From contig JAFEMH010007523.1 in the NCBI GenBank assembly GCA_022495995.1, positions 22,573 through 86,572 on the forward strand: a stretch of 64,000 nt of DNA, in the 5' to 3' direction. This DNA is from Adenophora triphylla var. japonica (Eukaryota > Streptophyta > Magnoliopsida > Asterales > Campanulaceae). The position numbers were made by a program, and so were the translations under genes. Under the pieces are notes generated by a model. That model was not told the DNA's origin. It made no database searches and was given only the letters and a program-made list of their open reading frames with translations. Below are positions 11,291 through 22,025 of the stretch, in pieces. Each line of letters begins with the position of its first letter. Position 1 is the first letter of the stretch.

Positions 11291-13029
11291 CTTGACTTGA
11301 TATTTTTAACGTTAAAATACAACCTATATATAAGACCGAGAGACACAAAGTTTAGAATAAAAATAAACTCATAAACAAGCATAGTCTAAATATGTACAAC
11401 TTTTGGCTCGATATAGATAATATACATTGTTGGAGCCTAGCCTATTAGTCGAATTTGGGCCCATGATATAGTATAACCCTATTACAACATTCATTCGCCT
11501 CATGTTAATCTAGTTGGTTCTTTGAGTTTTATGTTTGTCAAGTTGTTTTCACCCCCCGCCCCCCTCTTTCTCTTGCTATGTACCAGAACAATCCTTGACT
11601 ATGTTCTAAATTATACTATAATTTTTCTATTTAATCTTTATTTAAATTTTGGACTTATATGTTAATCTGTAATTGTAATTGGATCTGCCTCGGCAATGGA
11701 TTTCTCAAGTTAATATGCACATATCCTATAGATTAGATACTTTCCGCCGAATGAGTGGCATATTCTCCAAAAGGAGTGTTTGATTTTTATCTTTCGGACA
11801 AGTTTTTCCCGGTACTCGGTGGGAGGATATTATTGATTTTTTCCTATATCCAAATAGCTTTCTAGAATCAAGATACATTGATTTGGCAATTGTATGCGAG
11901 ATGGATGGAAAGGAAAGAGCCTTTCTAGCTTCATAGGGAAATATCCCAAATCTCTTTTCTCGCTTTTTATTTTCAAAATTCATCCCAAATAATTATTTAA
12001 ATGCATATTCTCGTAGTCTACTTTAGTTAACGTTAAGAAGGTGACTCGTGGGAAGCTCAAAGTTGTAGATGATATATAATATTGTGATTGGATACTAGAC
12101 TATGACTCTGCCAACAAAACGCGCTAGGAGGGTTGAAAGAGTTGATCTGGAGTTATAGTTACCAATTACCAGAAATTGTTCACAATCAATCAGACAAAGA
12201 TTCTACTTGCACTGGAGTCCTAACAAAATGTTCTCAAGCAAAATCAATTTTTCCTACCAATTCTTTCTTATTAGGGGGTATGGAAGCCAAAAGTTAAAGT
12301 CCAACATTTCAAACCAATCAACCGATTGCCCAGGCTTATTCATAACAAGAATTAATTCTTTAAGATCCTCATTTCAGCTCCAACATCTATCAAGCATATC
12401 TCGTAAGTACTAATGTACTCGCATTTGCAGCTACAGGATCTATATGACATACCAAAACAACGAATAATAACTCCCGCCTATAGCCGAACAACATAAACCA
12501 AAAAGAATTTCACAAATCCCCTGAAAGGCCTAACTTTCTGTATCAGTATCGAATGTGATTATCTTCAACGTAATATAAGATCAAAGCTTATTTTATCATG
12601 CACCAAATACTTAGTAAGTAATACCAACAACAACAACAACAACAACAACAACATCAACAATAACTCACAACACCCGGAACAAAAAAAATACAGAAATTAA
12701 AAGTAAATTAGAAAAGGGGAAAGAAATGTATACCTGATTGTTGTTGATTGAAGAAATCAAAGCTCAATTTCCCAGGCTGGAGGAGAAAGAGAGACTGAGA
12801 TACGCGAGGAGAGAAAGAGAGACTGAGTAAGTAAGACCAAGACCAAGAACAATAAAAACCAAAAAATTAAAAGTAAATACTAACCTGCTGATTTGGAGGA
12901 GAGAAAGAGATCTTCGTTCGTGCCCTAGCTATGGAGATCTTCGTTCGTGCCCTAGCTGCTGCTGCTGCTATGGAGGAGAGAAAGAGAGGGAGAGATACCG
13001 CGAAACTGAATAGGAAATTTTGGCTTCCC
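11291..13029 (-). other. 5' leader and promoter region of the CACTA genes
   Basis: No protein-like ORF is visible. Near the right edge (12895-12995) a roughly 30-bp segment containing GAGATCTTCGTTCGTGCCC is duplicated beside CTG/CAG and GAGAGAAAG runs, which looks like a transcribed leader of the leftward genes. A (CAA)n microsatellite lies at 12624-12662. The remainder is AT-rich intron-like sequence. Confidence 0.5.
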
Positions 13030-13335
13030 GGTATTTAATAACATTTACGGCGGACGCGTATAAACCGCCGTAAATAGTTAACTATACACGGCGGACGCGT
13101 ATAAACCGCCGTAAATAGTTAACTATATACGGCGGCTACTTATAAACCGCCGTATATAACTTCGATCTCATACGTATTCATGTGAAATATACGTATTTAC
13201 TTATTTACGGCGGTCTAGACCGCCGTATATATTAATTATATAAGGCGGTAGATATAACCGCCGTATATATATGATATATACGGCGGACGCGTGTCCACCG
13301 CCGTAAATGAGCGCCGTAAATAGCCCCTTCTCTTG
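13030..13335. repeat. Right subterminal TACGGCGG/CCGCCGTA repeats
   Basis: About six inverted pairs, for example TACGGCGG-ACGCGTATAAA-CCGCCGTA, occur at about 30-50 bp spacing up to the terminal TAGTG. The inter-pair linker GTTAACTATA is itself repeated. The array mirrors the left end but lacks the ACGAGTCGTCC motif. Confidence 0.88.
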
Positions 13336-13337
13336 TA

Positions 13338-13340
<3 letters not shown>

Positions 13341-13400
<60 letters not shown>
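13341..13400. repeat. (TA)n microsatellite right of the CACTA element
   Basis: TGTATATATA followed by nearly pure TA, then TGTGTGTG. It continues the target microsatellite interrupted by the CACTA insertion. Confidence 0.95.
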
Positions 13401-13408
<8 letters not shown>

Positions 13409-13827
13409 CCATTGCCCTTAAGTGTGCCATTACAGCAAATAAATCTCAAATGGAACATTTCACAAGAGTTTGAGATGAGTCGCTCAATCCTAGATGCTTA
13501 TGCAGACATTGGTCAAATGTGCCAGTGCCCCTTTAAGTGGCGAGTATTTCATTGCTATAAGGACACAGCCAACAGAATCTTTGAATTGTTAGAAAAGATT
13601 GGCTGACCAGATGGGCCCTCATCGGAATGAACGGAAAAAAAGAAAATAAATTAAACAATTCTGGCCAAGACAGCATGCAACATATACTTACATGCCAATT
13701 TGAGACAACTATTCTTTTGTTTGGTCTATATAAAGCAAAATTGTCTAGCTAAAAATCTTGCTTGATAATTGTAGGGTATATCATGAGGCCTGACAAAAAT
13801 ATCCTAAAAGAAAACTCCTACACATAC
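13401..13827. other. Intronic or spacer sequence between CACTA and the PTOX exons
   Basis: An open frame on the plus strand reaches to 13606, opposite in sense to the PTOX exons. It has no clear start or splice signal and resembles nothing I recognise. None of the expected downstream PTOX exons could be found here on the minus strand, so this is read as intron of that gene, or flanking DNA if the gene is truncated. Confidence 0.4.
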
Positions 13828-14243
13828 CAAAATAAGGAACTCTTGCAATAGTTTCCAGAACAATGAACCTTGCATAATCTCGATCATGATACAAAGTGTC
13901 AAGTATCTTTATCACCGAATCCTTAAATGATCAACATATATCATCGTCATCGAGTAGCACAAGAACTGACATAGGCCAAAAATCCAATGGTGGTGAGAAT
14001 CCTGTTAGATGATGACTATAAGCAAGGACAAAAAATTAAGTGTGTGCACACTTGGCCGGAGACCTAGAATCCCAATTTGAAGTAAGCAAGAATGAGGTTG
14101 GAACCACACGAATACCATAGAAACGTTACATTGGCAATTATTATTAACATAGCTACAACATAAGAAATTAAGGGCAATGAATGTCACAGAAACGTTACAG
14201 GCTTCATATCTGATTGAGCTCATAACAAGCAGATAATTATCCA

Positions 14244-14263
14244 GGGGGTGGGTGGGTGGGTGG
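14244..14263 (+). other. G-quadruplex-type tract
   Basis: GGGGGTGGGTGGGTGGG gives four runs of at least three G with single-base loops, in the intron between the last two visible PTOX exons. The pattern is direct; folding in vivo is not shown. Confidence 0.7.
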
Positions 14264-14633
14264 ATCAACAAAAGTTTCTTAAGCCTGCAATTTACCACAA
14301 TAGAGCCCAAGTATTGAAAGTTTCCAGGTGACACTAGAAGCAAAGTGATAACTATAACTGGATTTTTAGACAACAAGAGTGCAGGGGATTGACCATATTT
14401 TATATCTTACGCATGTACAAATTATTAATGTTTCGATATATAGAGGCAATATAGAATTTAATTAGATTTGATGAAACAGATCTTTCTTTGTAAATCCAGA
14501 GTAATACTGAAAGTCAGACGCAGCACTTCTTCGTACCAAATGGGGCCATGAGTGAAGGAAAGGGAGATTACATTCCACAAGCATCAAGTATGCGAGTGCT
14601 TGGAGTTCAAGAGTTATAAGCTCTGTTGCTCAA

Positions 14634-14719
14634 ACTCTTTGGTTTACCCCGCCGTACCCGTGTCGGACACTCCTATTTTAGTGTTGTTGACAAGGGTCCG
14701 ACGGGGTAAACCAAAGAGT
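14634..14719. repeat. Foldback element, 18-bp arms
   Basis: Arms ACTCTTTGGTTTACCCCG and CGGGGTAAACCAAAGAGT are perfect inverse complements around a 50-bp centre that contains a further GTCGGAC/GTCCGAC pair. It resembles a very short MITE or foldback repeat in the PTOX intron. Confidence 0.75.
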
Positions 14720-15094
14720 CGGAACTCACAAGCAAGTGCAAGAGAAAGTTGACAGCAAGTGCATACATCCATGCGGACAGTAATAATCTTCTAAACAAAA
14801 AAGAATTTTATTTTTTTAAAAAAAACTAATTACCGTGAGAAAGATGTTTATAGATTGTTCAATCTTTATGACCCATTTCTCTGTTGCAAAATTGTAGCTT
14901 GGATTATGCACAAGCAGCACAACTTCCTACAGAGATCACAGTGATAAACTTAGCATGGACGAACTGAAGAAGGAATAAACAACTGATCCATGGTGACATG
15001 ACACCAGTAATCAACTCAACTTTTTTCCCAATTACATTGGATCAGCTAAATATCCTTTTATGCCAGTTCAACAATTGAGTCATAATTTATATCA

Positions 15095-15192
15095 CTTCCT
15101 TGCCCCAAAATGAATGTCCAAAAAGGTTTCAAATTTGCTCTCGATCAGCAAATTTGAAACTTTTTTGGACTTTCATTTTGGGACCGAGGGAG
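15095..15192. mobile_element. Stowaway-like MITE
   Basis: A 98-bp inverted repeat: the left part reads CTTCCTTGCCCCAAAATGAA and the right end GGGACCGAGGGAG followed by TA. Nearly the whole element folds on itself. It lies in the first visible PTOX intron. Confidence 0.75.
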
Positions 15193-15446
15193 TACAATTT
15201 ATACATACTTCATTTTTAGAATCCAAAACATCCAATTCTCATCTCTCCAAATTTTCTAGCAATCAAATAGCAATACCAATTATCAAAGAAGTCCAAGAAA
15301 TGAATTCAATAATGGACTCCTTTTCACCTTTAAAATCCAAAACTTCCAATTCGCATTTACCTCCAAAATCTCAACAATCAAACAGTAAACTTTACAGAAA
15401 TGAATTTAAAAATACAATAAGCTGCTACAAATGAAATTAAGAGTTA

Positions 15447-15548
15447 CTCCATCCGTCCCTAAATGAATATCGAAAAAAGTTTTAAATTTGTGCTTGATCA
15501 ACATCAAGTTTGAAACTTTTTCCGACATTCATTTAGGGACAGAGGGAG
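15447..15548. mobile_element. Stowaway-like MITE
   Basis: A 102-bp element starting CTCCATCCGTCCC after TA and ending GGGACAGAGGGAG before GA, which is probably a mutated TA. It is related to the copy at 15095-15192 but only similar in its arms. It is in the same intron. Confidence 0.8.
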
Positions 15549-16062
15549 GACTATGCATGTCTTGTCAACACATTCACAAATAAACAGCTTCTCCAATAAT
15601 TTCATTCTCTATAAGAAAAAAAGGAAAAAGATAAGGAATCATGAATACAGCAAGCTTTAAGAAACAAATTCGTATAAAATCTCTTTTGAGCTATTAGCTT
15701 GACTTTGAAAAGTCAAAATTAAAGGCGTTCTTATGAGAATATCATAGTATAATTTCAAATAAAATGAAGCTCTCTTACTGGCAAACATCATGAATTAAGC
15801 TGGAATGCAATCGATTACAATGAGTGGTACGCGGTATTGGAAGTGGATTGAACAGCGAGGTTGTGAATACTGCTTTAACGGACGACGAGGAGGAGACTGA
15901 AATTCTGGATGGCGTCGAGGAGAGAGAAAACGCCATGATTTCTCTCTCTAGTTTCTATGGAGGCTCTGGCTCGGCTCCAGGATTCCAGCAGAAGAAATGA
16001 GGTTAAACTGCAAAAAATGAGGAGGTAAAGGACCAAATTTGTAAATTAGATAGAGATATGTC

Positions 16063-16071
16063 CTAATTTGG
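16063..16071. repeat. Left 9-bp target duplication of the MULE
   Basis: CTAATTTGG here is repeated exactly at 24454-24462; one more base on the left (C) also matches. A 9-bp duplication is the hallmark of Mutator-like transposition. Confidence 0.9.
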
Positions 16072-16185
16072 GGTAGTACTATATACAAGGCATGATTTTA
16101 CAAGGCATGTACAAAATGATCAAAATACTCTCATATATATACTTAAAAAAAAAAAAAAACCTTCCCTCCCCCCATTTCAAACGAC

Positions 16186-16275
16186 GGACTGTTCTCTCTC
16201 TCTCATAGCGTTCTCTCTCTCTCTCTCTCTCTCAAAACAAACGAACGTCGCTCTCTTCTCTCTCTCTCACTCGAC
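16186..16275. repeat. (CT)n microsatellite in the PMD-gene leader
   Basis: Interrupted CTCTCT runs just upstream of the PMD-gene ATG, probably its 5' UTR. CT-rich leaders are common in plant genes. Confidence 0.8.
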
Positions 16276-16555
16276 GAACGCCGCCATCACCACCGCCGGA
16301 AAACATGAAGACAAACCTCCCTAAAACCGGTGGAAAGTCCGCCTCCTCTCCCGCCGCTCCAAAAGTAATTATTTTTAACCTAAAATTTCAATTTGAAAAC
16401 CCAACATTAATTTTATGCCTAAAATGGATTATATAATGCTTAATGTTGTTTAAACGTATCCTAAATGGTTCTAATTGCGATTTTGTAACATTAATTTGGG
16501 TTTTTTGTTTGAATCGGATACGAATTCGTGTGCCTAAAATTTGAAATTGTCGGCG

Positions 16556-16852
16556 TGCGTTTCGTATGAACATATACGAATGGTCACAATCATTTCGGGT
16601 ATTGGCATACGAAATGTAAACTGATTCATCAGTTTACATTTCGTATGCCAATACCCGAAATGTTGGTGACATTTCGTATGAACACATACGAAATGTCACC
16701 AACATTTCGGGTATTGGCATACGAAATGTAAACTGATGAATCAGTTTACATTTCGTATGCCAATACCCGAAATGATTGTGACCATTCGTATGAACACATA
16801 CGAAATGTCACCAACATTTCGGGTATTGGCACACGAAATGTCAACTGGTTCT
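16556..16852. repeat. Inverted TTTCGTATG palindromes in PMD intron 1
   Basis: Alternating forward and reverse copies of a unit containing CATTTCGTATG and CCAATACCCGAAATG form long hairpins, about six arms in 300 bp. The same unit recurs in intron 2. Confidence 0.88.
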
Positions 16853-17427
16853 TGAATATTAACTGTCTCTTATTTAATTTTTTGTAGGTACGTAACCCTA
16901 CGACGGCCTCTAATAGAAAGAGGAAGGCCGAGGAGGCAGCTGCAGCTAAGGCAGATAAACGGAGCAAAAAGATTTATGACAAGAATGTCGTGATTGAGGA
17001 GCCTGTGGTTGAGGAGAGTGATAGTGAGGGTAGTTATTCTAGTGAGGATTCATCTTCACGTACTCGGTCCCGGGGTGCATCTGTGCAGGAGGCACATTTA
17101 TCTAGTGATGATGATGAGGAGGAGGAGGCGGAGGAGGCGGAGGAGAGTGTATCTCGCGAGGCCTCGCAAGAGGCGGAGGCACGGGGCGTAGAAGGGGAAA
17201 GTGGTCTAAGGATGACCGAAATGGCACCGAAGAGTAACCCCGGTGGCGGCCCGGAGGAGGTTCAGTTGTTGTACGGGTTTGGTCATCATCGAGCCCGTAA
17301 GATATGAGAGAACGCCACTTGTGAGCCGGTGTTGAAGCGCCAAACGAGGCAGCAGATTCTAGATAAGTAAGTTTATATATGATTTGTTTATTAAATAGCC
17401 ATTTGCAAAACATTATCAACAATCAGA

Positions 17428-17634
17428 TGACATTTCGTATGCCAACATACGAAATGTTGGTGACATTTCGTATGTGTCCATACGAATGGTCACCAACATT
17501 TTGGGTATTGGTATACGAAATGTAAACTGATTCATCAGTTTACATTTCGTATGCCAATACACGAAATGTTGGTCATATGAACACATACGAAATGTCACCA
17601 ACATTTCGGGTATTGGCATACGAAATGTCATCTG
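17428..17634. repeat. Inverted TTTCGTATG palindromes in PMD intron 2
   Basis: Same inverted units as in intron 1, about four arms. They are followed by GAGGGAGTA at 17646-17654, a possible Stowaway end. A shared foldback unit in both introns suggests a repeat mobile within the family, or a retained regulatory array. Confidence 0.85.
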
Positions 17635-19479
17635 AATCTTGAAACAGAGGGAGTATTAATTATAATATTTTGTTTGGAATCAACAGGTTCTCCCATGCTT
17701 CTTTACCGGAGGATGATAGAGCTTGGTGGGCTCGTGTTGAGGGTACCGGCCTCCATTTCCTACATGATGCTACCATTCGCCGGCCTAGCATGGCGCTCCT
17801 AACGGCGCCAGGAACGTGGTCTCCCGAGACTAATACCTTCCACATGCCGTGGGGTGAGATGACGATCACTATGCATGACGTCACTCATATCCTAGGTATA
17901 TTCTTGTTTGTTGTCTATTTTTTATAAATTACATAAATTTTATCAATTTCATAAATTTTATCAATTTTATTAATTATTTCATTTTCAATTTGTAGGCATC
18001 ACTGCTCAAAGTGGCCCTGTTGGGAAGGCGGATCCGCAGCCCGACGTAGCGGTATCGTGGCACGCCTTGAGACATGTCGGAAGGGACGACCTACTCTTTA
18101 GATGGCCTCCGCCGTTCCTTTGAGTCCCCTTCCGACATGATCGACGATGAGCGCGCCGCTACGTACATCTTGTTCCTCCCGGGCTCCACGCCGTTCGTGG
18201 ACAAGACTCAGGATAAGATGCCCTCTCGACTACCTTTCATTGTGCGTGGATATCGACAGAGCGGGGCTCTATCCCTGGGGACACTGGGTTGGCATATCTA
18301 TACCGGGAGTTGGGGAAGGCATCTAGATACGGATGCAAGCAGATTGGCGGTTGTTTGAGTCTTTTGGATGTAATATTTAACAATCATTTAATAATTACAA
18401 CATGCATTTATGGTTATAGCATTGTTAACTTATTTATTTCATACATTTGCAGCCCGGATATACGAGCACTTTCCGGTTTTCGGAGAGAGATTGACCCGTT
18501 ATGGACGGAGGGCCACCCGAGGGCTCGTAGACGGGTACGTGCATCGATACTACTGGTAGGGATATGCCCCATCTATTGAAGTTTCTGTATACCCCGGACA
18601 CGATGACGGTTGATAGGGTGAGTTAGTTATAGTTAAAGTTTTACAAATTATTATTTCGTTGACGGTGTCTAACAAATTCATTTTTAGGTTTGTTGGACTC
18701 CCTACGGCACCACCCTGCAGGCGCTTTTACCGGCCTCATACTTCCGTGGGGTTATACGCTTCCGTGATATCACGGAGGCGTATTTGCTCGACCGTGTTAC
18801 ACGCCGCCTGGGATCCAGTAGAAAATCCCCAGAGACCCCATATCTTTCTCCCCCCAAAATTGTTCATTGATAGCAGGTCAAAAGGGGTACAAGAAGTCCT
18901 ATGGAGGGCGTGATGATGTATGGGAGGATTGGTTAGAGGACGGCTTGGGGGGTTTCGATCCATTGCGTAGATGGGGCCCGTCCGTGAGCACATCCGAGCT
19001 GTTACTTCCACGTATATGCGGTGGTTCTGGCTAGGACTCATGTTCGGATTACTAATCCGAATCATGATGCCCTAGTTAACGTTCCACCACCGCCTAGGGT
19101 TGTAGAGGCACGAGGCATACTACTGTCGCTGCTCACGGATGACAGATTATCTGCGGATGTGAAAGATAAGATTAGACGGGCCATTGATCTATATGGAGAC
19201 GCTTCATGATTATGTTAATTTTGGTTGTTTATGTTTGTTTGTAAATTTTGGATAATGTTTGTTTTGGAATATGTTTGAGATATGTAAATTTTGGATAAAA
19301 TGTTTGTTTTTGGAATATGTTTGAGATATGTAAATTTTGGATACAATGTTTGTTTATGGAATATGTTTGGAATATGTTTGGGATATGTTCATTTTGGTTG
19401 TTTATGTTTTGGAATATGTTTGGGATATGTTCATTTTGGTTTGTAAATATTGTTGGTATTTGTTTCAGTTTGTGTTTCA

Positions 19480-19680
19480 GGAGATGTTGCTCTCAGACTA
19501 CCATCTCGTGTGCTTATACACGAGATGGTTTTACTCATCTCGTATATATACACACGACATGTTTTCTTTTATCTCGTATAAACACACACGAGATACATTA
19601 CTGGGTAGTTAGTGTATTTCGTGTAATGTTCATACGACAAAAATGAAATAAGTCGTGTATATATATACGAGTTATATATT
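19480..19680. repeat. TCGTGTATA palindromes between the convergent MULE genes
   Basis: Several hairpins, such as CTCGTGT-gcttat-ACACGAG and TCGTGTATATATATACGA, fill the gap between the PMD stop and the transposase stop. Just upstream, 19210-19475 is a degenerate repeat of TTTGGAATATGTTTGGGATA units. Confidence 0.85.
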
Positions 19681-19681
19681 A

Positions 19682-21215
19682 CATGACATTATCCCCACAA
19701 CGACTCCGCTCTTCTTTGATGATGTCCAAAGCTGCCTTTGACACTCGCCCCAATATGTCTTGATACAGATCACATGTCTTCATATCATTTGGAATTCTAC
19801 TCTTTGATTGCTCCATAGTAGCTTTGATTGTTGTTATTTGGATTTCCATAATCTCATGAGCCTTTTTGAATAATGTGTCAAAAGTAGAAGAAGCACTCCC
19901 CAAGGCCTTCTTCAACCTGTTATGCTCACTCTCACCCGTTCGTGGTGTGGGTTCCGGCGCAAGAATCGATCTCGCGTGCATCGACAAAATATTCGTAGAG
20001 TATGGAGCAATCCAAGTCTCGCGGAGGTAGGTCAATAAATCAGGATAAGATCTGTAATGATCGCAAAACGATTGCCAACGGGTGTCCCACTCTTCGCGAG
20101 TAGCGGCTGATATTGCTTTATTAAATCTCCTCATGAATGATAGTGCAAACTCATTGCTACCGCTTTAGCCAACGCTCTCTTTTTAACATTGACTTCGATA
20201 TGCCTTCGACACAAATGGTGTGAAGTCTCGGAAATACCATTTGGACAAGATTAATGAAAGCCAAGTCACGATCGCTAAGAAAACAGCTTGGCATGTGGGG
20301 AGTATGAAAAAGACTTTGCAAATTCTTGAGTGCCCACGTGTAATTATCGCCTTCTCATTTTGGAGGAACGCATATGCAATTGTGAAATTCTTCCCGTTGA
20401 AGTAAATCCTATAATCTCAAGTAATGCCATTCCATAGCAGCTTGGTGTTGTAAGTGCTCACCTTGTATCATTTAAAGAGAAATAAAGTTAGAAATGTGTC
20501 AAAAGTAGAGGAAAACAGAGTCAAAAATCGATTAAAAAAATCAAAAATTTACCTTGTACTACATATGGAAACCAGTTAAGCATATCCGATGCTCGTGGGT
20601 GAGAGAAGAATATGTCACCGATCATGTCACTCTCGTTAGCTTTCCTCATGAAGACGGTATATTGCTTATCCTCGAGTGCTTTTATGAACTGTTGAAGCGA
20701 GGATCTCCCTTGTCGTTCTTGTGACTTGCATTTTGTGAGGGCATTGTGGACGTGTTTCTGAGTACTCACGTTCTTCTCATCCTTCCTCTTTAACATTGTT
20801 AGAATGTTATTTGGACGCACCGAAGACTGACTTGCGCTACACACCTCCTCATATTCAGAACTAGTCAATTTACCCAACGGATGACCTTCGGGATACGTTG
20901 GAAAGTCGTGATTATGAGAACCATGCTTCACAACGTAACCCCATACCCCATCACCCCTATCTTTGGCCCGGATTTCAAAATTGCACCCAATCTTCTTCGT
21001 GCTAGTCAACCTCACATCTTTAGTTTTTCCGGACCTGTACTTTCCACCAAAATGGCATACAATCTTCGCGTAGCCTAGGATCTTGCCACTTGTCTTCCTC
21101 GAATCCCCTATAGAAAGGGTTATATTTTGACAGGCCGCGATATCCCGTACGTGTTTAACAATATCATCCCTATTTGAAAATAATAGGGATGTATCGAATT
21201 GATCACTGACATCCG
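19682..21215 (-). pseudogene. MULE transposase with FAR1-type zinc-binding N-terminus, frameshifted
   Basis: The minus-strand frame from about 21215 encodes a FAR1/WRKY-GCM1-like domain: KIVCHFGGKYRSG, then KKIGCNF, then GSHNHD, giving two Cys and two His in the expected order. SHPRASDMLNWFPYVV follows (20620-20560), the usual lead into the catalytic core. The core is frameshifted but visible at 20440-20230 with NFTIAYAFLQNE and DRDLALINLVQMVFP, the latter holding a DDE-type Asp. The C-terminus (20134-19682) is open and carries ESEHNRLKKALGS, the MULE signature, ending at TGA/TAA near 19682. The product would bind ends and catalyse transposition. At least two frameshifts and a short loss (20160-20520) make it defective as sequenced. 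Confidence 0.82.
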
Positions 21216-21239
21216 GTCACTACAACATCAATTAGAAAA

Positions 21240-21432
21240 TTGCACAATAAGCAACAGGCTGTATGACATTCCGTGTAGCATTATACGAGATGTTCCTGGA
21301 ACATCTCGTGTAAATGTACCCGACTTAAACCCATTTATCTCGTGTTATACAATACGAGGTAATACACCATAACTCGTGTATAAAAACACGACAAATAGCA
21401 TAAAACTCGTATAATCTAACACGAAATAGAGT
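21240..21432. repeat. TCGTGTATA palindromes 5' of the MULE transposase
   Basis: Hairpins including ATACGAGATGTTC / GAACATCTCGTGT and ATCTCGTGT-tatacaATACGAG lie just upstream of the transposase frame, where its promoter would be. Confidence 0.85.
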
Positions 21433-21445
21433 AATATCAGAATTT

Positions 21446-21491
21446 AAAAATCCAATCTTGAAAAACAATTTCGTTTCAAGATTGGATTTTT
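21446..21491. repeat. Perfect 18-bp hairpin
   Basis: AAAAATCCAATCTTGAAA and TTTCAAGATTGGATTTTT are exact inverse complements around a 10-base loop. It stands alone between two groups of TCGTGT palindromes. Confidence 0.85.
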
Positions 21492-21814
21492 ATTGCGACT
21501 TTGATCAAAACACCAAATATAACTTTAAAAACTTACTTCATTGCTGCTTGGATTTTGATTTTGATGTGGAGAATTTGGTGGCAAACCTTCTTCTTCAAAA
21601 ATATATTCCACAAGCTCAAGATCAATATGATCATAAAAACTTGGAGAATGTTGTGGAGAATCCATACTATGGTGTTAGATGATATGAGAATTAATGAAAA
21701 TAATGGGTATAAATTTATGGGTGTTAAGACTAGGACAATGGTGTCACAAATGCATGGGTGTACAAAGAAGCAGTGTTTCTCTGTTGGGCCGTTGTCTACG
21801 TGAATATCGTGTTT

Positions 21815-22020
21815 GATGTAGGGCTTCAGGGTGTATCTCGTGTGTATATACCCGAGATACTATGGTACATATCGTGTATACAAACATGATATAGTATTTG
21901 TTTCTGATAATTATATCGTATGAACAATACACGAGATGCACCCTGATTACTTTCGTGTATTGTTCATACGAAATGCCTTAGTAAATATCGTGTATTTAGA
22001 CACGACACACCATATAATAA
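21815..22020. repeat. TCGTGTATA palindromes, third cluster
   Basis: Hairpin arms such as ATCTCGTGTGTATAT, ATATCGTGTAT and TTTCGTGTATTG / ATACGAAAT precede the tandem array. Confidence 0.83.
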
Positions 22021-22025
22021 AATAA

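Larger units (their letters stand above)
1352..13340 (-). mobile_element. CACTA (En/Spm, CMC) DNA transposon, about 12.0 kb
   Basis: The left end reads CACTACAAGAAACAGGC and the right end, reverse complemented, CACTACAAGAGAAGGGGC. Both ends carry subterminal arrays of TACGGCGG and CCGCCGTA, as expected for CACTA elements. The 3 bp outside are TAT on the left and TGT on the right, so the target duplication is one base from perfect, inside AT repeats. Both transposon genes read leftward: TNP2 (7622-11284) and a TnpA-like gene (2108-3646). The promoter should therefore lie near the right end. Coding regions contain frameshifts, so the copy is probably not autonomous unless some indels are sequence errors. 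Confidence 0.92.
13828..15936 (-). pseudogene. PTOX: Plastid terminal oxidase (PTOX/IMMUTANS family), 5' exons only in window
   Basis: PTOX is a thylakoid di-iron plastoquinol oxidase that passes electrons from plastoquinol to oxygen and supports carotenoid synthesis. Three exons are read on the minus strand. Exon 15936-15779 begins with ATG and encodes a serine-rich, acid-free N-terminus (MAFSLSSTPSRISVSSS) typical of a chloroplast transit peptide, with donor GTAAGAGA. Exon 14926-14834 has acceptor CTGTAG and donor GTAATT and encodes EKWVIKIEQSINIFLT. Exon 13921-13828 starts after TTTAAG and encodes DSVIKILDTLYHDRDYAR then LETIARVPYF, whose Glu is an iron ligand in the AOX/PTOX family; its donor is GTATGT. 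The last two join in phase exactly as in PTOX. The first exon ends in a different phase, so a small exon is missing or the copy is broken. The remaining two thirds of the protein lies beyond the CACTA insertion or is lost. Confidence 0.75.
16305..19209 (+). pseudogene. Plant mobile domain (PMD, MAIN/MAIL-like) gene carried by the MULE
   Basis: Exons are: 1, 16305-16364 (ATGAAGACAAAC, donor GTAATT); 2, 16888-17366 (basic KRKAEE start, long Ser/Glu-rich low-complexity stretch); 3, 17687-17895; 4, about 17996-18370; 5, from 18453; the last reaches TGA at 19207-19209. Exons 1-3 join in phase. Exon 3 encodes FLHDATIRRPSMALLTAPGT, then ETNTFHMPWGEMTITMHDVTHILG, which matches the PMD core (E-T-H-T-F-H-x-P-x-G-E-M-T-x-T-x-x-D-V). 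Later blocks match the domain's second half: LAYLYRELGKASRYG, QIGGCLSLLDV and IYEHFPVFGERL. A TGA at 17305-17307 in exon 2 interrupts an otherwise open frame, probably from TGG. Exon 4 shifts frame twice (near 18100 and 18285). Plant MAIN/MAIL PMD proteins act in the nucleus in gene and transposon silencing; a role here is unknown. Confidence 0.75.

Noticed and set aside
13307..13606. Plus-strand ORF next to the right TA tract
   Set aside because: It starts in repeat sequence, has no splice or start support and no family I recognise; its protein-like end could be a fragment but cannot be supported.
15597..15640. Possible extra PTOX exon after TTATAG at about 15615
   Set aside because: One acceptor choice gives an immediate stop; the other opens a frame with no PTOX similarity and runs into a MITE. 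Left as intron.
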